Positions 1 through 7,480 of a stretch of DNA of 22,143 nucleotides are shown in pieces (position 1 is the first letter of the stretch; each line of letters opens with the position of its first letter). This stretch comes from Cloacibacillus sp. Its GTDB lineage: Bacteria > Synergistota > Synergistia > Synergistales > Synergistaceae. The stretch is from NCBI RefSeq assembly GCF_020860125.1, contig NZ_JAJBUX010000047.1, positions 6,847-28,989 of the forward strand, given 5' to 3'. The notes beneath the pieces are model-generated. The model made no database searches and was not told where the DNA came from. It was given only the letters and a program-made list of their open reading frames with translations. Both the position numbers and the translations under genes were made by a program.

Positions 1-38
1 AATTATTATAATCAGCTTGATATGAGGAGGAGTGACAT

Positions 39-863
39 ATGTATCACTGGGACAAGGTAGACGAAGCGCTGCGGTATATTGAGAGAAGAAGCGCCATACG
101 GCCGCAGGCTGCGATCGTGCTGGGGTCGGGGCTTGGACGCATAGCTGAGCAGCTGGAGCGCCCGGAGATCATCCCCTACGAAGAGATACCCTACTGGCCG
201 CGTTCAACGGCTCCCGGACACGAGGGCAAACTCCTGCTCGGATATCTGCGCGGCACGCCGGTAGCGGCAATGCAGGGACGCGTCCATTACTACGAGGGCT
301 ACACGATGGCAGAGGTCACCTTCCCGGTGCGCGTCCTCGGACAGCTGGGGATAAAGGCCCTCGTCGTGACGAACGCCTCCGGCGCTGTAAATACCGATAT
401 CGCACCCGGTTCCATCGTCGCCATCGAGGATCATATCAACTACATGGGGACCAATCCGCTCATCGGCGTGAACAACGACGACTGGGGCACGCGTTTCCCA
501 GATATGACGGCGGCCTATGACAAAGAATTCCTGCGTATATTGGAGCACGTCGCCGCGCAGGAGGGGATCGCGCTGCGGCGCGGAGTCTATATCGCCTTCA
601 GCGGCCCCTCCTTTGAAACGCCCGCCGAGATACGCATGGCGCGGAGCTTCGGCGCCGACATCGTGGGAATGTCCACCGTGCCAGAGGTGATCGCCGCGAA
701 CCACATGGGCATCCGTGTGCTCGGCATCTCCTGCGCCGCGAACTACGCAGCGGGGATCACCTCTGAAAAGCTGACCCACCAGGAGGTCCTGGAGACGATG
801 TCCAAGGCAGGCGAGTCTGTGGCGCGGCTGATAGAGGCATTCATCGAGGAGGTGCGTCTATGA
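39..863 (+). CDS. punA: Purine-nucleoside phosphorylase (trimeric class)
   Basis: Cleaves purine (deoxy)ribonucleosides with phosphate to free base and (deoxy)ribose-1-phosphate in cytosolic purine salvage. The 274-aa length is normal for the trimeric PNP class. Visible family motifs are GSGLG near residue 29 (phosphate loop), GRVHYYEGY (catalytic His region), VTNASGAVN, GPSFETPAE (purine-contacting Glu) and VGMSTVPEV, with the base-binding Asn in SCAANYAAG. The start is chosen on a strong Shine-Dalgarno (gaggaggag) 7-8 nt upstream of ATG. A TATAAT at 7-12 may be the -10 of its promoter; any -35 is outside the window. The stop codon overlaps the start of the pyrimidine phosphorylase gene, so the two are translationally coupled and together process both nucleoside classes. 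Family assignment is confident. Confidence 0.95.
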   Translation: MYHWDKVDEALRYIERRSAIRPQAAIVLGSGLGRIAEQLERPEIIPYEEIPYWPRSTAPGHEGKLLLGYLRGTPVAAMQGRVHYYEGYTMAEVTFPVRVLGQLGIKALVVTNASGAVNTDIAPGSIVAIEDHINYMGTNPLIGVNNDDWGTRFPDMTAAYDKEFLRILEHVAAQEGIALRRGVYIAFSGPSFETPAEIRMARSFGADIVGMSTVPEVIAANHMGIRVLGISCAANYAAGITSEKLTHQEVLETMSKAGESVARLIEAFIEEVRL

Positions 864-2167
864 TGTTCAATATAATCGAATTTATCGAGAGAAAGCGTGA
901 CAAAGGACGCCACGGCAGAGACGAATTTAACGAGCTGATCGCCAAGCTGATGGCCGGCGAAACTCCGGACTACCAGCTGTCCGCCTGGCTGATGGCGGCC
1001 TTCCTCAACGGGCTGGACGGTGACGAGACGATGTACTTTACCGAGGCCCTTGCGAAGTCGGGGGAGAGCTATTCATTCCCCGCCGACCTTCATATCGTCG
1101 ACAAACACAGCACCGGCGGCGTTGGGGATAAGGCTACCCTGATCCTTCTGCCGCTCGCAGCGGCCTGCGGCGCCTCCGTCTCCAAACTCTCCGGCCCCGG
1201 GCTGGGCTTCACGGGCGGTACGGTCGATAAGCTGGAGTCCATTCCGGGGATGCGGATGCATCTTGAACCGGATGAATTTCTCGCGCAGGTGCGCCGCATA
1301 GGCTGCGCCATCTCCGGCCACTCAAAGCAGCTGGCCCCCGCGGAGGGACGCTTCTACAAGCTGCGCGACGTGACGGGGACCGTTCCCTCCACGGAGCTCA
1401 TCACCGCGAGCATCGTCAGCAAAAAACTCGCGGGCAGCGCCTTCGGCTACGTCTTTGACGTGAAATGCGGCAGCGGAGCCTTCATGAAAGACCGTGAGGC
1501 CGCCGCGGTGCTTGCAGAAAACCTTGTCAAAGTGTCGAAAAAACTTGGCAAAGGCGCCGTCGCCGCGATAACCGACATGGAACAGCCGCTTGGCGAATGG
1601 GTGGGCAACGCCTCCGAGGTCTTTGAGGCGGTGGAGGTCCTGAGCGGACGCGGCCCCGCCGATACGAGGAAACTATGCGTAACGCTCTGCGGACTGATGC
1701 TCGCCGTCGCCTCCGTCGCGAAAGACGCGCGGGAGGGGGCGAAAATTGCCGAACGCGCCCTCGACGACGGTTCGGCGCTGAAAAAATTCGCCGAGATAAT
1801 CACGGCGCAGGGCGGCGACCCCGAAGTCGTCCGGCGGCCGCTTGAGGTCCTGCCGCGGGCGCGGAAGAGCTTCCTGATCAAAAGTTCGAAAATGGGATAC
1901 ATCTCGAAGCTGGACGCGCTCTCCGTCGGCGAGGCGCTGCGAGCGCTCGGCGGCGGCCGTATGAAGCTTGACGACAAGATAGACCATGCCGTGTCGGTAC
2001 ATCTCATGAAAAAGGTAGGCGACGCCGTCTCCGTCGGCGATACGGTGATAGAGCTGCTCTACAACGACGATACAAAACTAGCCGAGGCGATGAAATATCT
2101 TACGGACTGCTGGAGCGTCTCCGAAAAGGCCGAGCGGCGCGAACTGATACTGGATTACGTATTCTAA
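860..2167 (+). CDS. pdp: Pyrimidine-nucleoside (thymidine) phosphorylase
   Basis: Phosphorolysis of thymidine/uridine to base and (deoxy)ribose-1-phosphate in the cytosol. 435 aa, as expected for the family: N-terminal helical domain, glycosyltransferase family 3 central domain, C-terminal PyNP domain. KHSTGGVGDK (82-91) carries the catalytic His (H83). LRDVTGTV (168-175), S184 and K188 match the base-binding Arg/Ser/Lys of E. coli thymidine phosphorylase (R171/S186/K190, constant offset of -2). Odd: the family signature around 111-121, normally SGRGLGHTGGT, reads SGPGLGFTGGT, with the Arg replaced by Pro113 and the His by Phe117. ATG 860 overlaps the upstream stop (ATGA) and is followed at once by a second ATG at 863, which could equally be the start; gaggagg precedes both. 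Last gene of the operon. Confidence 0.94.
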   Translation: MMFNIIEFIERKRDKGRHGRDEFNELIAKLMAGETPDYQLSAWLMAAFLNGLDGDETMYFTEALAKSGESYSFPADLHIVDKHSTGGVGDKATLILLPLAAACGASVSKLSGPGLGFTGGTVDKLESIPGMRMHLEPDEFLAQVRRIGCAISGHSKQLAPAEGRFYKLRDVTGTVPSTELITASIVSKKLAGSAFGYVFDVKCGSGAFMKDREAAAVLAENLVKVSKKLGKGAVAAITDMEQPLGEWVGNASEVFEAVEVLSGRGPADTRKLCVTLCGLMLAVASVAKDAREGAKIAERALDDGSALKKFAEIITAQGGDPEVVRRPLEVLPRARKSFLIKSSKMGYISKLDALSVGEALRALGGGRMKLDDKIDHAVSVHLMKKVGDAVSVGDTVIELLYNDDTKLAEAMKYLTDCWSVSEKAERRELILDYVF

Positions 2168-2184
2168 AGATAAAATTTTGTAAG

Positions 2185-2231
2185 AAAAAGCGGCGCAAGG
2201 GGTAAGTCAGGCCTTCATCGCGCCGCTTTTT
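2185..2231 (+). terminator. Rho-independent terminator of the salvage operon
   Basis: Perfect 12-bp stem AAAAAGCGGCGC (2185-2196) / GCGCCGCTTTTT (2220-2231). An inner AAGG/CCTT extends it, and the T tract falls on the 3' arm. The A run on the 5' arm means it could also terminate transcription arriving from the opposite-strand serine dehydratase gene. Confidence 0.88.
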
Positions 2232-2477
2232 GTGTGCGGAGTTATTAAGTATCAGAAACGTCAAATATCCCAATATTCATCTCAGGGTAGACGCGTCAGT
2301 AAAGTCAGAAGCTAAATAAATTACGGTTTATGTTTGTCTTGTCATGCCGGGCTTGACCCGGCATCTAGCGGCTTGGAATCTTATTTTTGTTTTGTGCGGG
2401 GTATAAAACAGGACAAGCCGCTGTGCACAGGCTTAGAGGCCAGCGTATGCCAGCTATCGATGTGTTTGCCCTGATAC
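2232..2477. repeat. Intergenic region with REP-like palindrome (2344-2364)
   Basis: No gene is supportable here. At 2344-2364 lies ATGCCGGG-cttga-CCCGGCAT, a perfect 8-bp stem with a 5-nt loop, inside the context tgtcatgccgggcttgaccc. That word is familiar as an interspersed palindromic repeat core in many unrelated bacterial genomes. It sits between the 3' ends of two convergent genes, the usual place for such elements. Only one copy is seen in this window. Confidence 0.5.
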
Positions 2478-3992
2478 TCATCTTCTCTTCTTCATCGCCA
2501 AAGCCTCTTCAGTCACCGCCATGCCGCCGAGCGATGTACAGCGAAGCTCACAGGGCATCATCCTGCCGGTGGCGCATACGGCCTCTACCGTGCTGTCGAT
2601 GCCCACCGGATTGCGGTAACCCCCGAGCACCAGGTCCGCGCAGATAAAGGCCTGTGAGGCGAAAGAGGCGTTTCTCGTGTGGCAGGGTATCTCCACGGTC
2701 GCCTGCACGAGGTCGCAGACCAATCCCATCGCGTTCTGGAACATCACCGCCGCCGCGTCGCAGCACTGCGCCGCCGAGCCTCCCGCCATCTCCACGACCG
2801 CCGCCGCGCCCATCGCGCCCGCCGCGCCGATCTCCACCTGACAGCCGCAGACCTCCGCGGCGAAGGTGCCATGTTCGCCGAGCACCCAGCCCGTCGCACC
2901 CGCGGCCCACATCGCGCGCACCACATCGGCGCGCGTAATATTCATATCCTTAAGCATAGTGACGACGACGCCAGGCAGGACGCCCGCCGAGCCGCCGGTC
3001 GGCGCGGCGCAGACGATGCCCTGTCCGCTGTTTACCTGCATCGCCGCCATCGCGCGCGCCGCCGCCCGCGTATGGATGCCGCCAAGCGCGAGCCTTCCCG
3101 CAGCCTCCGCCGCCATTATCTCCCCCGCAGTCGGCGAAAGCAGCGACATCGGCGGCGAATCCTTAGAGAGCCCCAGTTCAACGGCCCGCTCCATCACCGC
3201 AAGACGCCGCTCCATCTCCTGATTAAGCTCCTCTTTTGGCATATCAAGCAGCGCCGATTCGTATTCAAGCGCGGCTTCGCCGAGTGAAAGCGAATGAGTC
3301 CGCGCGAATTCGATCATCCCGCGTCCATCTTTGTAGAGCGCTTTGCCGCGAATGGGATAAAAGACCGGTTCCGCGCTCCTGACGGCGATTACCCCCGGAG
3401 CGGCGCGCAGTCTGTCGACAAGCTCACAAGGTATCTCATAGGGAGAGGCGAGCAACAGGCAGTTGTCTTGTTTAGTGACTTTGCTGAATTCGCCTAACAG
3501 GCCGTCAGGCAGAGGCTGATCCGATTCGGCGAATAAATAATAGGCGTCGCCGGCAATCTCCACGTGACAGCCGTTCAGGGAGTGGAGAATAAAGGCGCCA
3601 CCGCCTGTGGAGTCGGCTACGGCGCGAAGAGAACCGCCGCCTCCCATATCCGCCTCTATCATTATGCTGTTTGGGTGGCGCGCTCCCGCAAAGTCCTCTA
3701 TTATAAATTCTATCTCAATGCCGAAGGATGGAAAGATAGACAGCGCATCTTCGAAACGAACGTCCGTCAGCGGCAGCCCGAGAATGCCCATAACAAGCGC
3801 CAAGTCCGAGCCCTGATCCCGGTAACACTCGGCGATGGAACTCCCGGGGGCGAACGTAAAGACGGCCCTTTTGGGCAAAGCGCCCGCAAAGCCGCGGAAG
3901 AGCTTCGCGATATGATAGGGCCCCGCAGTATGCGAGCTCGAAGAACCGGGCATAACTGGCCCGATGACATTATTCAGAATACTGACCGCCAT
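2478..3992 (-). CDS. sdaA: L-serine ammonia-lyase, iron-sulfur type, single chain (beta-alpha fused)
   Basis: Deaminates L-serine to pyruvate and ammonia with a [4Fe-4S] cluster; cytosolic. 504 aa from the chosen ATG at 3992, which has aggagg 9 nt upstream; an in-frame extension to 4070 runs through the promoter and is not likely translated. Domain order: beta domain (about 1-205) beginning with the GSSSSHTAGP motif at 16-25, then alpha domain (about 225-495) with CAAPTGGSAG at 328-337. Cys384 (GCQ), Cys426 (LVCDL) and Cys437 (PCHTRN) have the same 42 and 11 residue spacing as the cluster ligands known for Legionella serine dehydratase (343/385/396). Monocistronic on this strand. Many long frames on the opposite strand here are GC-driven shadows. 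Confidence 0.93.
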   Translation of the reverse strand: MAVSILNNVIGPVMPGSSSSHTAGPYHIAKLFRGFAGALPKRAVFTFAPGSSIAECYRDQGSDLALVMGILGLPLTDVRFEDALSIFPSFGIEIEFIIEDFAGARHPNSIMIEADMGGGGSLRAVADSTGGGAFILHSLNGCHVEIAGDAYYLFAESDQPLPDGLLGEFSKVTKQDNCLLLASPYEIPCELVDRLRAAPGVIAVRSAEPVFYPIRGKALYKDGRGMIEFARTHSLSLGEAALEYESALLDMPKEELNQEMERRLAVMERAVELGLSKDSPPMSLLSPTAGEIMAAEAAGRLALGGIHTRAAARAMAAMQVNSGQGIVCAAPTGGSAGVLPGVVVTMLKDMNITRADVVRAMWAAGATGWVLGEHGTFAAEVCGCQVEIGAAGAMGAAAVVEMAGGSAAQCCDAAAVMFQNAMGLVCDLVQATVEIPCHTRNASFASQAFICADLVLGGYRNPVGIDSTVEAVCATGRMMPCELRCTSLGGMAVTEEALAMKKRR

Positions 3993-4023
3993 CTCTTTTT
4001 TCCTCCTGAAAATCGTTTTTTTA

Positions 4024-4029
4024 AGTATA
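4024..4029 (-). promoter_or_regulatory. Probable -10 of the sdaA promoter (extended -10)
   Basis: On the minus strand the sequence TGTTATACT gives an extended -10 (TGn TATACT) about 30 nt before the sdaA start. The best -35 at 17-bp spacing is the weak TTCCGC. A T-rich stretch separates the elements. Confidence 0.45.
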
Positions 4030-4077
4030 ACATGTGTAAAAAAACGGCGGAACATACATCTTTTGTGCAAATAATGA

Positions 4078-4106
4078 TTGCGGCGAGGCCGACTTTCTGC
4101 TAGACT
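4078..4106 (+). promoter_or_regulatory. Probable promoter of tRNA-Sec
   Basis: TTGCGG (4078-4083), 17-bp spacer, TAGACT (4101-4106). The predicted transcription start falls a few nt before the tRNA 5' end at 4122. Confidence 0.5.
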
Positions 4107-4121
4107 TTACTGCGTCGATTC

Positions 4122-4218
4122 GGAGGTGCGTTTCAGCTGGTGCTGGGCCCGGACTTCAAATCCGGTGTGGGTGGGTAACGCCCGTCCAGGTGGGTTCGAT
4201 TCCCACACGCCTCCGCCA
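4122..4218 (+). tRNA. selC: tRNA-Sec (anticodon UCA)
   Basis: Selenocysteine tRNA decoding UGA with SelB. It is 97 nt with CCA encoded. The anticodon stem is CCGGA/UCCGG around loop CUUCAAA, anticodon UCA. The D stem is 6 bp (UUCAGC/GCUGGG) with a 4-nt loop, as is characteristic of bacterial tRNA-Sec. The variable arm is long (GGGUGGG...CGCCC type), the T arm is GUGGG-UUCGAUU-CCCAC, and the discriminator is G before CCA. The acceptor stem begins GGAGGUG/CGCCUCC; the eighth pair expected in tRNA-Sec is a C-A mismatch here. Its presence implies that the organism makes selenoproteins. The 3' end doubles as an attachment site for an integrated element. Confidence 0.95.
4200..4218 (+). repeat. attL (within tRNA-Sec 3' end)
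   Basis: 19-bp direct repeat that completes the T arm, acceptor stem and CCA of tRNA-Sec. The flanking bases differ from the second copy on both sides, so the match is exactly 19 bp. Confidence 0.85.
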
Positions 4219-4439
4219 AATTATAAAATGCGCGGCAGTAAGTAGTTATCTTCTTGTCGTTTTATTTTAAATTATCTCTTCTTGCCAAACTGTTGTCATC
4301 GCTGATTACATGTAAATTATAAAGAAGTATGTATCGTGACGGAATGATGCTACGCTCAGTATCCGAACGGCTATCTGCGAATCGATAGCTGCCAACGTTT
4401 TTATCATATTAAATCACGCTTTGGTCTGTCGTAATAAAG
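4219..4439. other. Gene-free AT-rich stretch at the island's left end
   Basis: Both strands were read and no open frame longer than about 35 codons or known motif was seen. An integrase would normally sit here or at the other end of the island; no integrase remnant could be recognised. Confidence 0.5.
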
Positions 4440-4475
4440 GTAAGCGCCAAAAGTAAGCGTCAAAACTACCGTACC
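4440..4475 (+). repeat. IS66 left end with tandemly duplicated tip
   Basis: The left terminal repeat begins at 4453 (GTAAGCGTCAAAA...). Immediately outside is a 12/13-identical copy of its tip, GTAAGCGCCAAAA (4440-4452), in the same orientation. The mate of the inner copy is the inverted repeat at 6641-6663. Confidence 0.75.
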
Positions 4476-4507
4476 TACGCCAATAAGCAAATCCATTGTA
4501 TTATCTA

Positions 4508-6152
4508 TCAGTTTTCAGAGTCGTTGAGTCCAGCACAGGAAGCAAAGTCACAGGATTCGTCGTTGTCGCCGGCCGTTGAATCCAGCTGGCCTTTCAATTT
4601 GCAGTGACATGGAAGCTCTTTGCTCCAGGGCAGGATGGTATGGTATCGCTCCGGTGCCGTGTTGGGCATGTTTTCAAGGATGTATTTGAGGTATTCGTAT
4701 GGTTTGAGGTGGTTCTCTTTTGCCGTCTCTATTATTTATTGAGTAGATTACCGCGCTGGTTTCCGCTCTTTTGGGAGAGCAGGAAAAGAGCCAGTTTTTT
4801 CTGCCTATGACGAATGGTTTTATGCTTCGTTCCGCCATGTTGTTGGAGATTTCTAATCTGCCGTCAAGGTAGAAGGTCTCAAGTAACAGCCTCTGTTCAA
4901 GGGCATAGTGCAGTGACCTTCCTAGGACCGATTTGGGAAGGGCAGGGGGGCAAGCCCCACGCGAATAAGGCATCCGTTATTGCCTTGCTTTGTTCTAGTC
5001 TTTTGACACGACGTTCTTCCAGCGTCAGTTTTGTATAGTCACGTTCAAGAGCGAAGAGTCTGTCGCAGTATTCAAGTCCTTTTTGTGAGGCGCAGGTCGG
5101 TTGTTCTTCTTGTGGGACCGCCTGTATTCCTTCGTGAAATTTTCTTCTCACATGGGCCCAGCAGCCACAGCGGCGAATATCTGCACCGAGTCTGCCATAT
5201 AATAGCCGTCTGTGTGCAGACAGCCTCTGAAGCCATTGAGGAATTTTATGGGGTGTGAGCTTGAACGGGTCTCCTGGTATTGGAATAAGGCGACGGGGTT
5301 AGCGGAGTGTTTTCCGCTACGGTACAGCCACATGCAGGATTGGGTACGTGAGGCCCTTCCGGGTTCCCGCAGTACCTGTATCTCTGTTTCATCAGCATGG
5401 AGTATCTCTTCTTCCAGAAGTTTACGGCGCATTTCTTTGTATAGCGGGTACAGCCACTCTTTTCCTGCACGCAGAAGCCAGTTCGCCATCGTCTGCCTGC
5501 TAAGCTTTATTCCCTCTTTGATGAACGAGAGCTCCTGGCGGTATAACGGGCACTCCCTGCATGTATTTCTGTGTCATGATGTGTGCTATAGACGACGCGG
5601 AGGCAGCGCCTCCCTTTATCACTGGAGCAGGAACCTCTGCCTTTTTTACCAGTACATGCGTGTTTTCTTTCTCGCATCTGCGGCAGCCGTATATTCCCTG
5701 GGCATGGACCACGACCTTTACGCTGGCTGGGATGATATCTATCTCGCGTCTTTCATCGTATCCTATAAGATGCATTTTACTGCCGCATTCCGGACATGAC
5801 TGCTCTTCTTCCGAAAGGGTGTATTCCACTCTCTCCGTGGGGAGACCATCAAAATCATCCTCCGGCTTTACGGCTCCTTCTTGTATATGTTATCTCACAA
5901 ACTATGGGCTCCGGCTTTTTGACGTCTGACTCATTTTCCACCTCGTCAAAAAGAAGAAGCTGACAGGAATCCGCTTCGCTTTTCTCGCTCGAACTGGCAT
6001 AATGCCTGTGACGGCTCAGCCTTATGCACTCTTCATAATAAGCGACCTTCTTCTCCAGCTTCTGTCGTTCAAGCTCAAGACCGGAATTCTTTTTCCTCAA
6101 GCTCCGCATATTTATTCTTTAACTCTTCCAGTTCCCGTATAAGCTCTTCCAT
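4508..6152 (-). pseudogene. tnpC: IS66 transposase TnpC, multiply frameshifted
   Basis: Reading from ATG 6152 (MEELIRELEELKNK, coiled-coil-like N-terminus) to TGA at 4508, the IS66 TnpC order is complete but spread over several frames. It runs: leucine-zipper-like start; zinc-binding CPECGSKM...CRRCEKE near 5700-5790; DDE catalytic parts HADET (about 5380) and HTDGYYMAD (about 5200); CWAHVRRKF; then NNMAERSIKPFVIGRKNW with the catalytic Glu (about 4830); and the C-terminal IS66 tail. Frame breaks occur near 6100, 5850, 5540, 5150 and 4930-4970, and possibly elsewhere. Not a functional transposase; family identity is clear. Confidence 0.88.
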
Positions 6153-6222
6153 AAGATTATGATACAGGAAAATACGCCTTAGTTACATCAATACCAACGT
6201 CTTGCTATTTTCGACTATTACC

Positions 6223-6577
6223 TTACGCCGTCACCTCGGGAAAAACCTCGTCCATACTGAGTCTGCGGCGTAGCTTCATGCCTGAAAACAGACAAGAAAA
6301 TTCATCCTTTAGTGATGACCATCCTCTTCACACTCCCCTCCGCGGGCCATGGAAAAGTACCGCGTTCAAGCCTCTTCTGATACAGTCAGAAACCATCGTC
6401 GTCCCACTCGATGATCTTCACCCTGTTACGGCTCTTATTACAGAAGATAAACATAGACACACCACTGAAATCACAGACAAGCCTGTGATTTACGATGGCA
6501 GCCAGACCATCGACCCCCTTACGCATATCCGTAGCTCCGTAGACAATATATATCTCTTTATTAATGCTCTCGATCAT
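6223..6577 (-). pseudogene. tnpB: IS66 Orf2 (TnpB) with premature TGA
   Basis: Accessory protein of IS66 elements. ATG 6577 reads MIESINKEIYIVYGATDMRKGVDGL, then an FIFCNKSRNRVKIIEWDDDGF block typical of TnpB. The codon after GF is TGA where the family has TGG (Trp, as in GFWLYYKRLE); LYQKRLERGTFPWP continues in the same frame. A further frame change near 6300 is needed to reach the C-terminus ending at TAA 6223. Decayed together with tnpC. Confidence 0.82.
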
Positions 6578-6640
6578 AAAACTGCTCCCTTCTGTGCTGC
6601 TTGATGAAAGGAGTTTACGAGCTTTTTGACTTAATTTACT

Positions 6641-6663
6641 GGTGCGGTATTTTTGATGCTTAC
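6641..6663 (-). repeat. IS66 right terminal inverted repeat
   Basis: Read on the minus strand it starts GTAAGCATCAAAAATACCG and matches the left end at 20 of 23 positions. It lies directly before the ribosome-binding site of the phage tail gene at 6682. Confidence 0.8.
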
Positions 6664-6681
6664 CTAGGAAAGGGCTAAACT

Positions 6682-7029
6682 ATGAGCGAAAAAAAAGATA
6701 AACCGACAGTACCCTCAAGCTATGAAGAGGTCATAAAAAGTGGCGTCTACCTGTTGTCAAAGCCTTATCAATTTGAGAAAGGGGCGGAGGTTTTCTCGAT
6801 TCCGCTGCCATTCTCGGCCGCTACCGGCGGGGATGTCGTACGTGCTTAGGACCTTTTTGAAGGAATGGGTAACTCAATAACCGGTCCTTGTGAACTCAAT
6901 AAAAAATTTCAGTCATTTTTTGCAGCGACGCTTGCGGGAGTCAAGCCTGACTTTATTGCGGGGTTGCCAATGGCAGATTTCTCACGCATCACGCTTTACT
7001 GCCAGCGTTTTTTATTAGGGCAGGACTAA
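6682..7029 (+). pseudogene. Phage tail assembly chaperone (Mu gp41 / lambda G-like) with in-frame amber
   Basis: A 115-codon reading frame with a good Shine-Dalgarno (aggaaaggg) before ATG 6682. It is interrupted by TAG at codon 56 (6847-6849) and stays open to TAA 7027. The product would begin MSEKKDKPTV, with a LSKPYQFEKGAEVFSIPLPF block followed by ATGGDVVRA[amber]DLFEGMGN. This resembles tail assembly proteins of Mu gp41 type (beta-rich start, then a T-G-x-D helix). Such proteins chaperone the tape-measure protein during tail-tube assembly, and a tape-measure start does follow at 7481. The amber is most simply a GAG/CAG-to-TAG nonsense mutation. Family call is by pattern, not by search. 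Confidence 0.6.
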
Positions 7030-7184
7030 GGCAAGAGATAGACCCTGCCAAAACAATCCGGTCGATCGCGGTCTACCTGGCGCGTTTGACCTATACTTCC
7101 ATACAATATTTTTATTCGCTGACACTGCGCGAACTGGGTAAAATATTTGAAGAGGTAGACCAGCAAAGTAACAGACCGTCGTAA
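7008..7184 (+). other. -1 frameshift site TTTTTTA and tail chaperone 'T' extension
   Basis: Near the end of the preceding frame is the canonical slippery heptamer T-TTT-TTA (7008-7014) in the correct phase (CGT TTT TTA). A -1 slip leads into ATT AGG GCA..., a frame open for 56 codons to TAA 7182. It encodes a helical, basic-to-acidic segment (EIDPAKTIRSIAVYLARLTY, then YFYSLTLRELGKIFEEVD). Tail assembly chaperone genes of lambda (G/GT), Mu and many other phages use exactly this arrangement to make a longer minor product. The segment has no start codon or Shine-Dalgarno of its own, which favours production by frameshifting. Confidence 0.65.
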
Positions 7185-7200
7185 GGCGGTCTGTTACTTT
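7165..7200. terminator. Perfect 14-bp hairpin after the tail chaperone gene
   Basis: AAAGTAACAGACCG (7165-7178) and CGGTCTGTTACTTT (7187-7200) are exact reverse complements with an 8-nt loop. With A runs outside one arm and T outside the other it could act as a bidirectional terminator. It overlaps the last codons of the -1 frame and the end of the convergent small ORF at 7194. Confidence 0.65.
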
Positions 7201-7430
7201 ATGGGGATAGTTTTTGGAGTAATTGCTCTATTAAAAAACTGCGAAGAAATAAATAAAAAAAATATCAGCGCAAATAGATATTTTACTATTGTGCCTAAAT
7301 TGTAGGCTATAAACCGGGCCAAATGGAAGAAACAACTAAGAATCAGATAGGCTGCAAACAAAATCCAAAGAAAATATTTCTTAAGTCCTGTAGATTCGGC
7401 AAGACAAGTCCTAAATGCCATCTCTGCCAT
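7194..7430 (-). CDS. Possible small membrane protein in the tail module
   Basis: Unrecognised, 78 aa at most. Two hydrophobic stretches look like membrane segments (about 20-39, YFLWILFAAYLILSCFF; and about 45-63, TIVKYLFALIFFLFIS), separated by a short basic loop. The ATG at 7430 directly abuts a GGGGG; the in-frame ATG at 7421 (codon 4) has that G run 7-9 nt upstream and is the better start. It runs against the tail genes, between the chaperone and the tape measure, where phages sometimes carry accessory 'moron' genes. AT-rich composition could also produce such a frame by chance, so the coding status is uncertain. Confidence 0.35.
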   Translation of the reverse strand: MAEMAFRTCLAESTGLKKYFLWILFAAYLILSCFFHLARFIAYNLGTIVKYLFALIFFLFISSQFFNRAITPKTIPIK

Positions 7431-7480
7431 CCCCCTTATCTGAATATTCTATCACGTTATATGAAAGAAGGTGAAGTATA

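Larger units (their letters stand above)
4453..6663 (-). mobile_element. Inactive IS66-family insertion sequence
   Basis: About 2.2 kb bounded by 23-bp imperfect terminal inverted repeats (4453-4475 and 6641-6663, 20 of 23 identical), both starting with the GTAAGC tip typical of IS66-family elements. It contains frameshifted tnpC (DDE transposase) and a tnpB broken by a stop, both reading on the minus strand. There is no room for tnpA between tnpB and the right end, so that gene was lost or never present. The 8-bp flanks (cgccaaaa, ctaggaaa) do not match, so no target-site duplication remains. Confidence 0.85.

Noticed and set aside
3993..4070. 26-codon N-terminal extension of serine dehydratase
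   Set aside because: It would cover the promoter, and the downstream ATG has a strong Shine-Dalgarno and the family-typical N-terminus.
2679..4103. Several long plus-strand frames (2679-3287, 2866-3222, 3564-4103)
   Set aside because: They lie antisense within the convincing serine dehydratase gene, are Arg/Ala/Pro-rich and lack family motifs; GC-rich codon structure explains them.
6380..6392. In-frame TGA in tnpB near a tRNA-Sec gene, as a possible selenocysteine codon
   Set aside because: The family residue is Trp (TGG to TGA is one step), the gene has another frame break further on, and no SECIS-like hairpin directly follows; pseudogene decay is sufficient.
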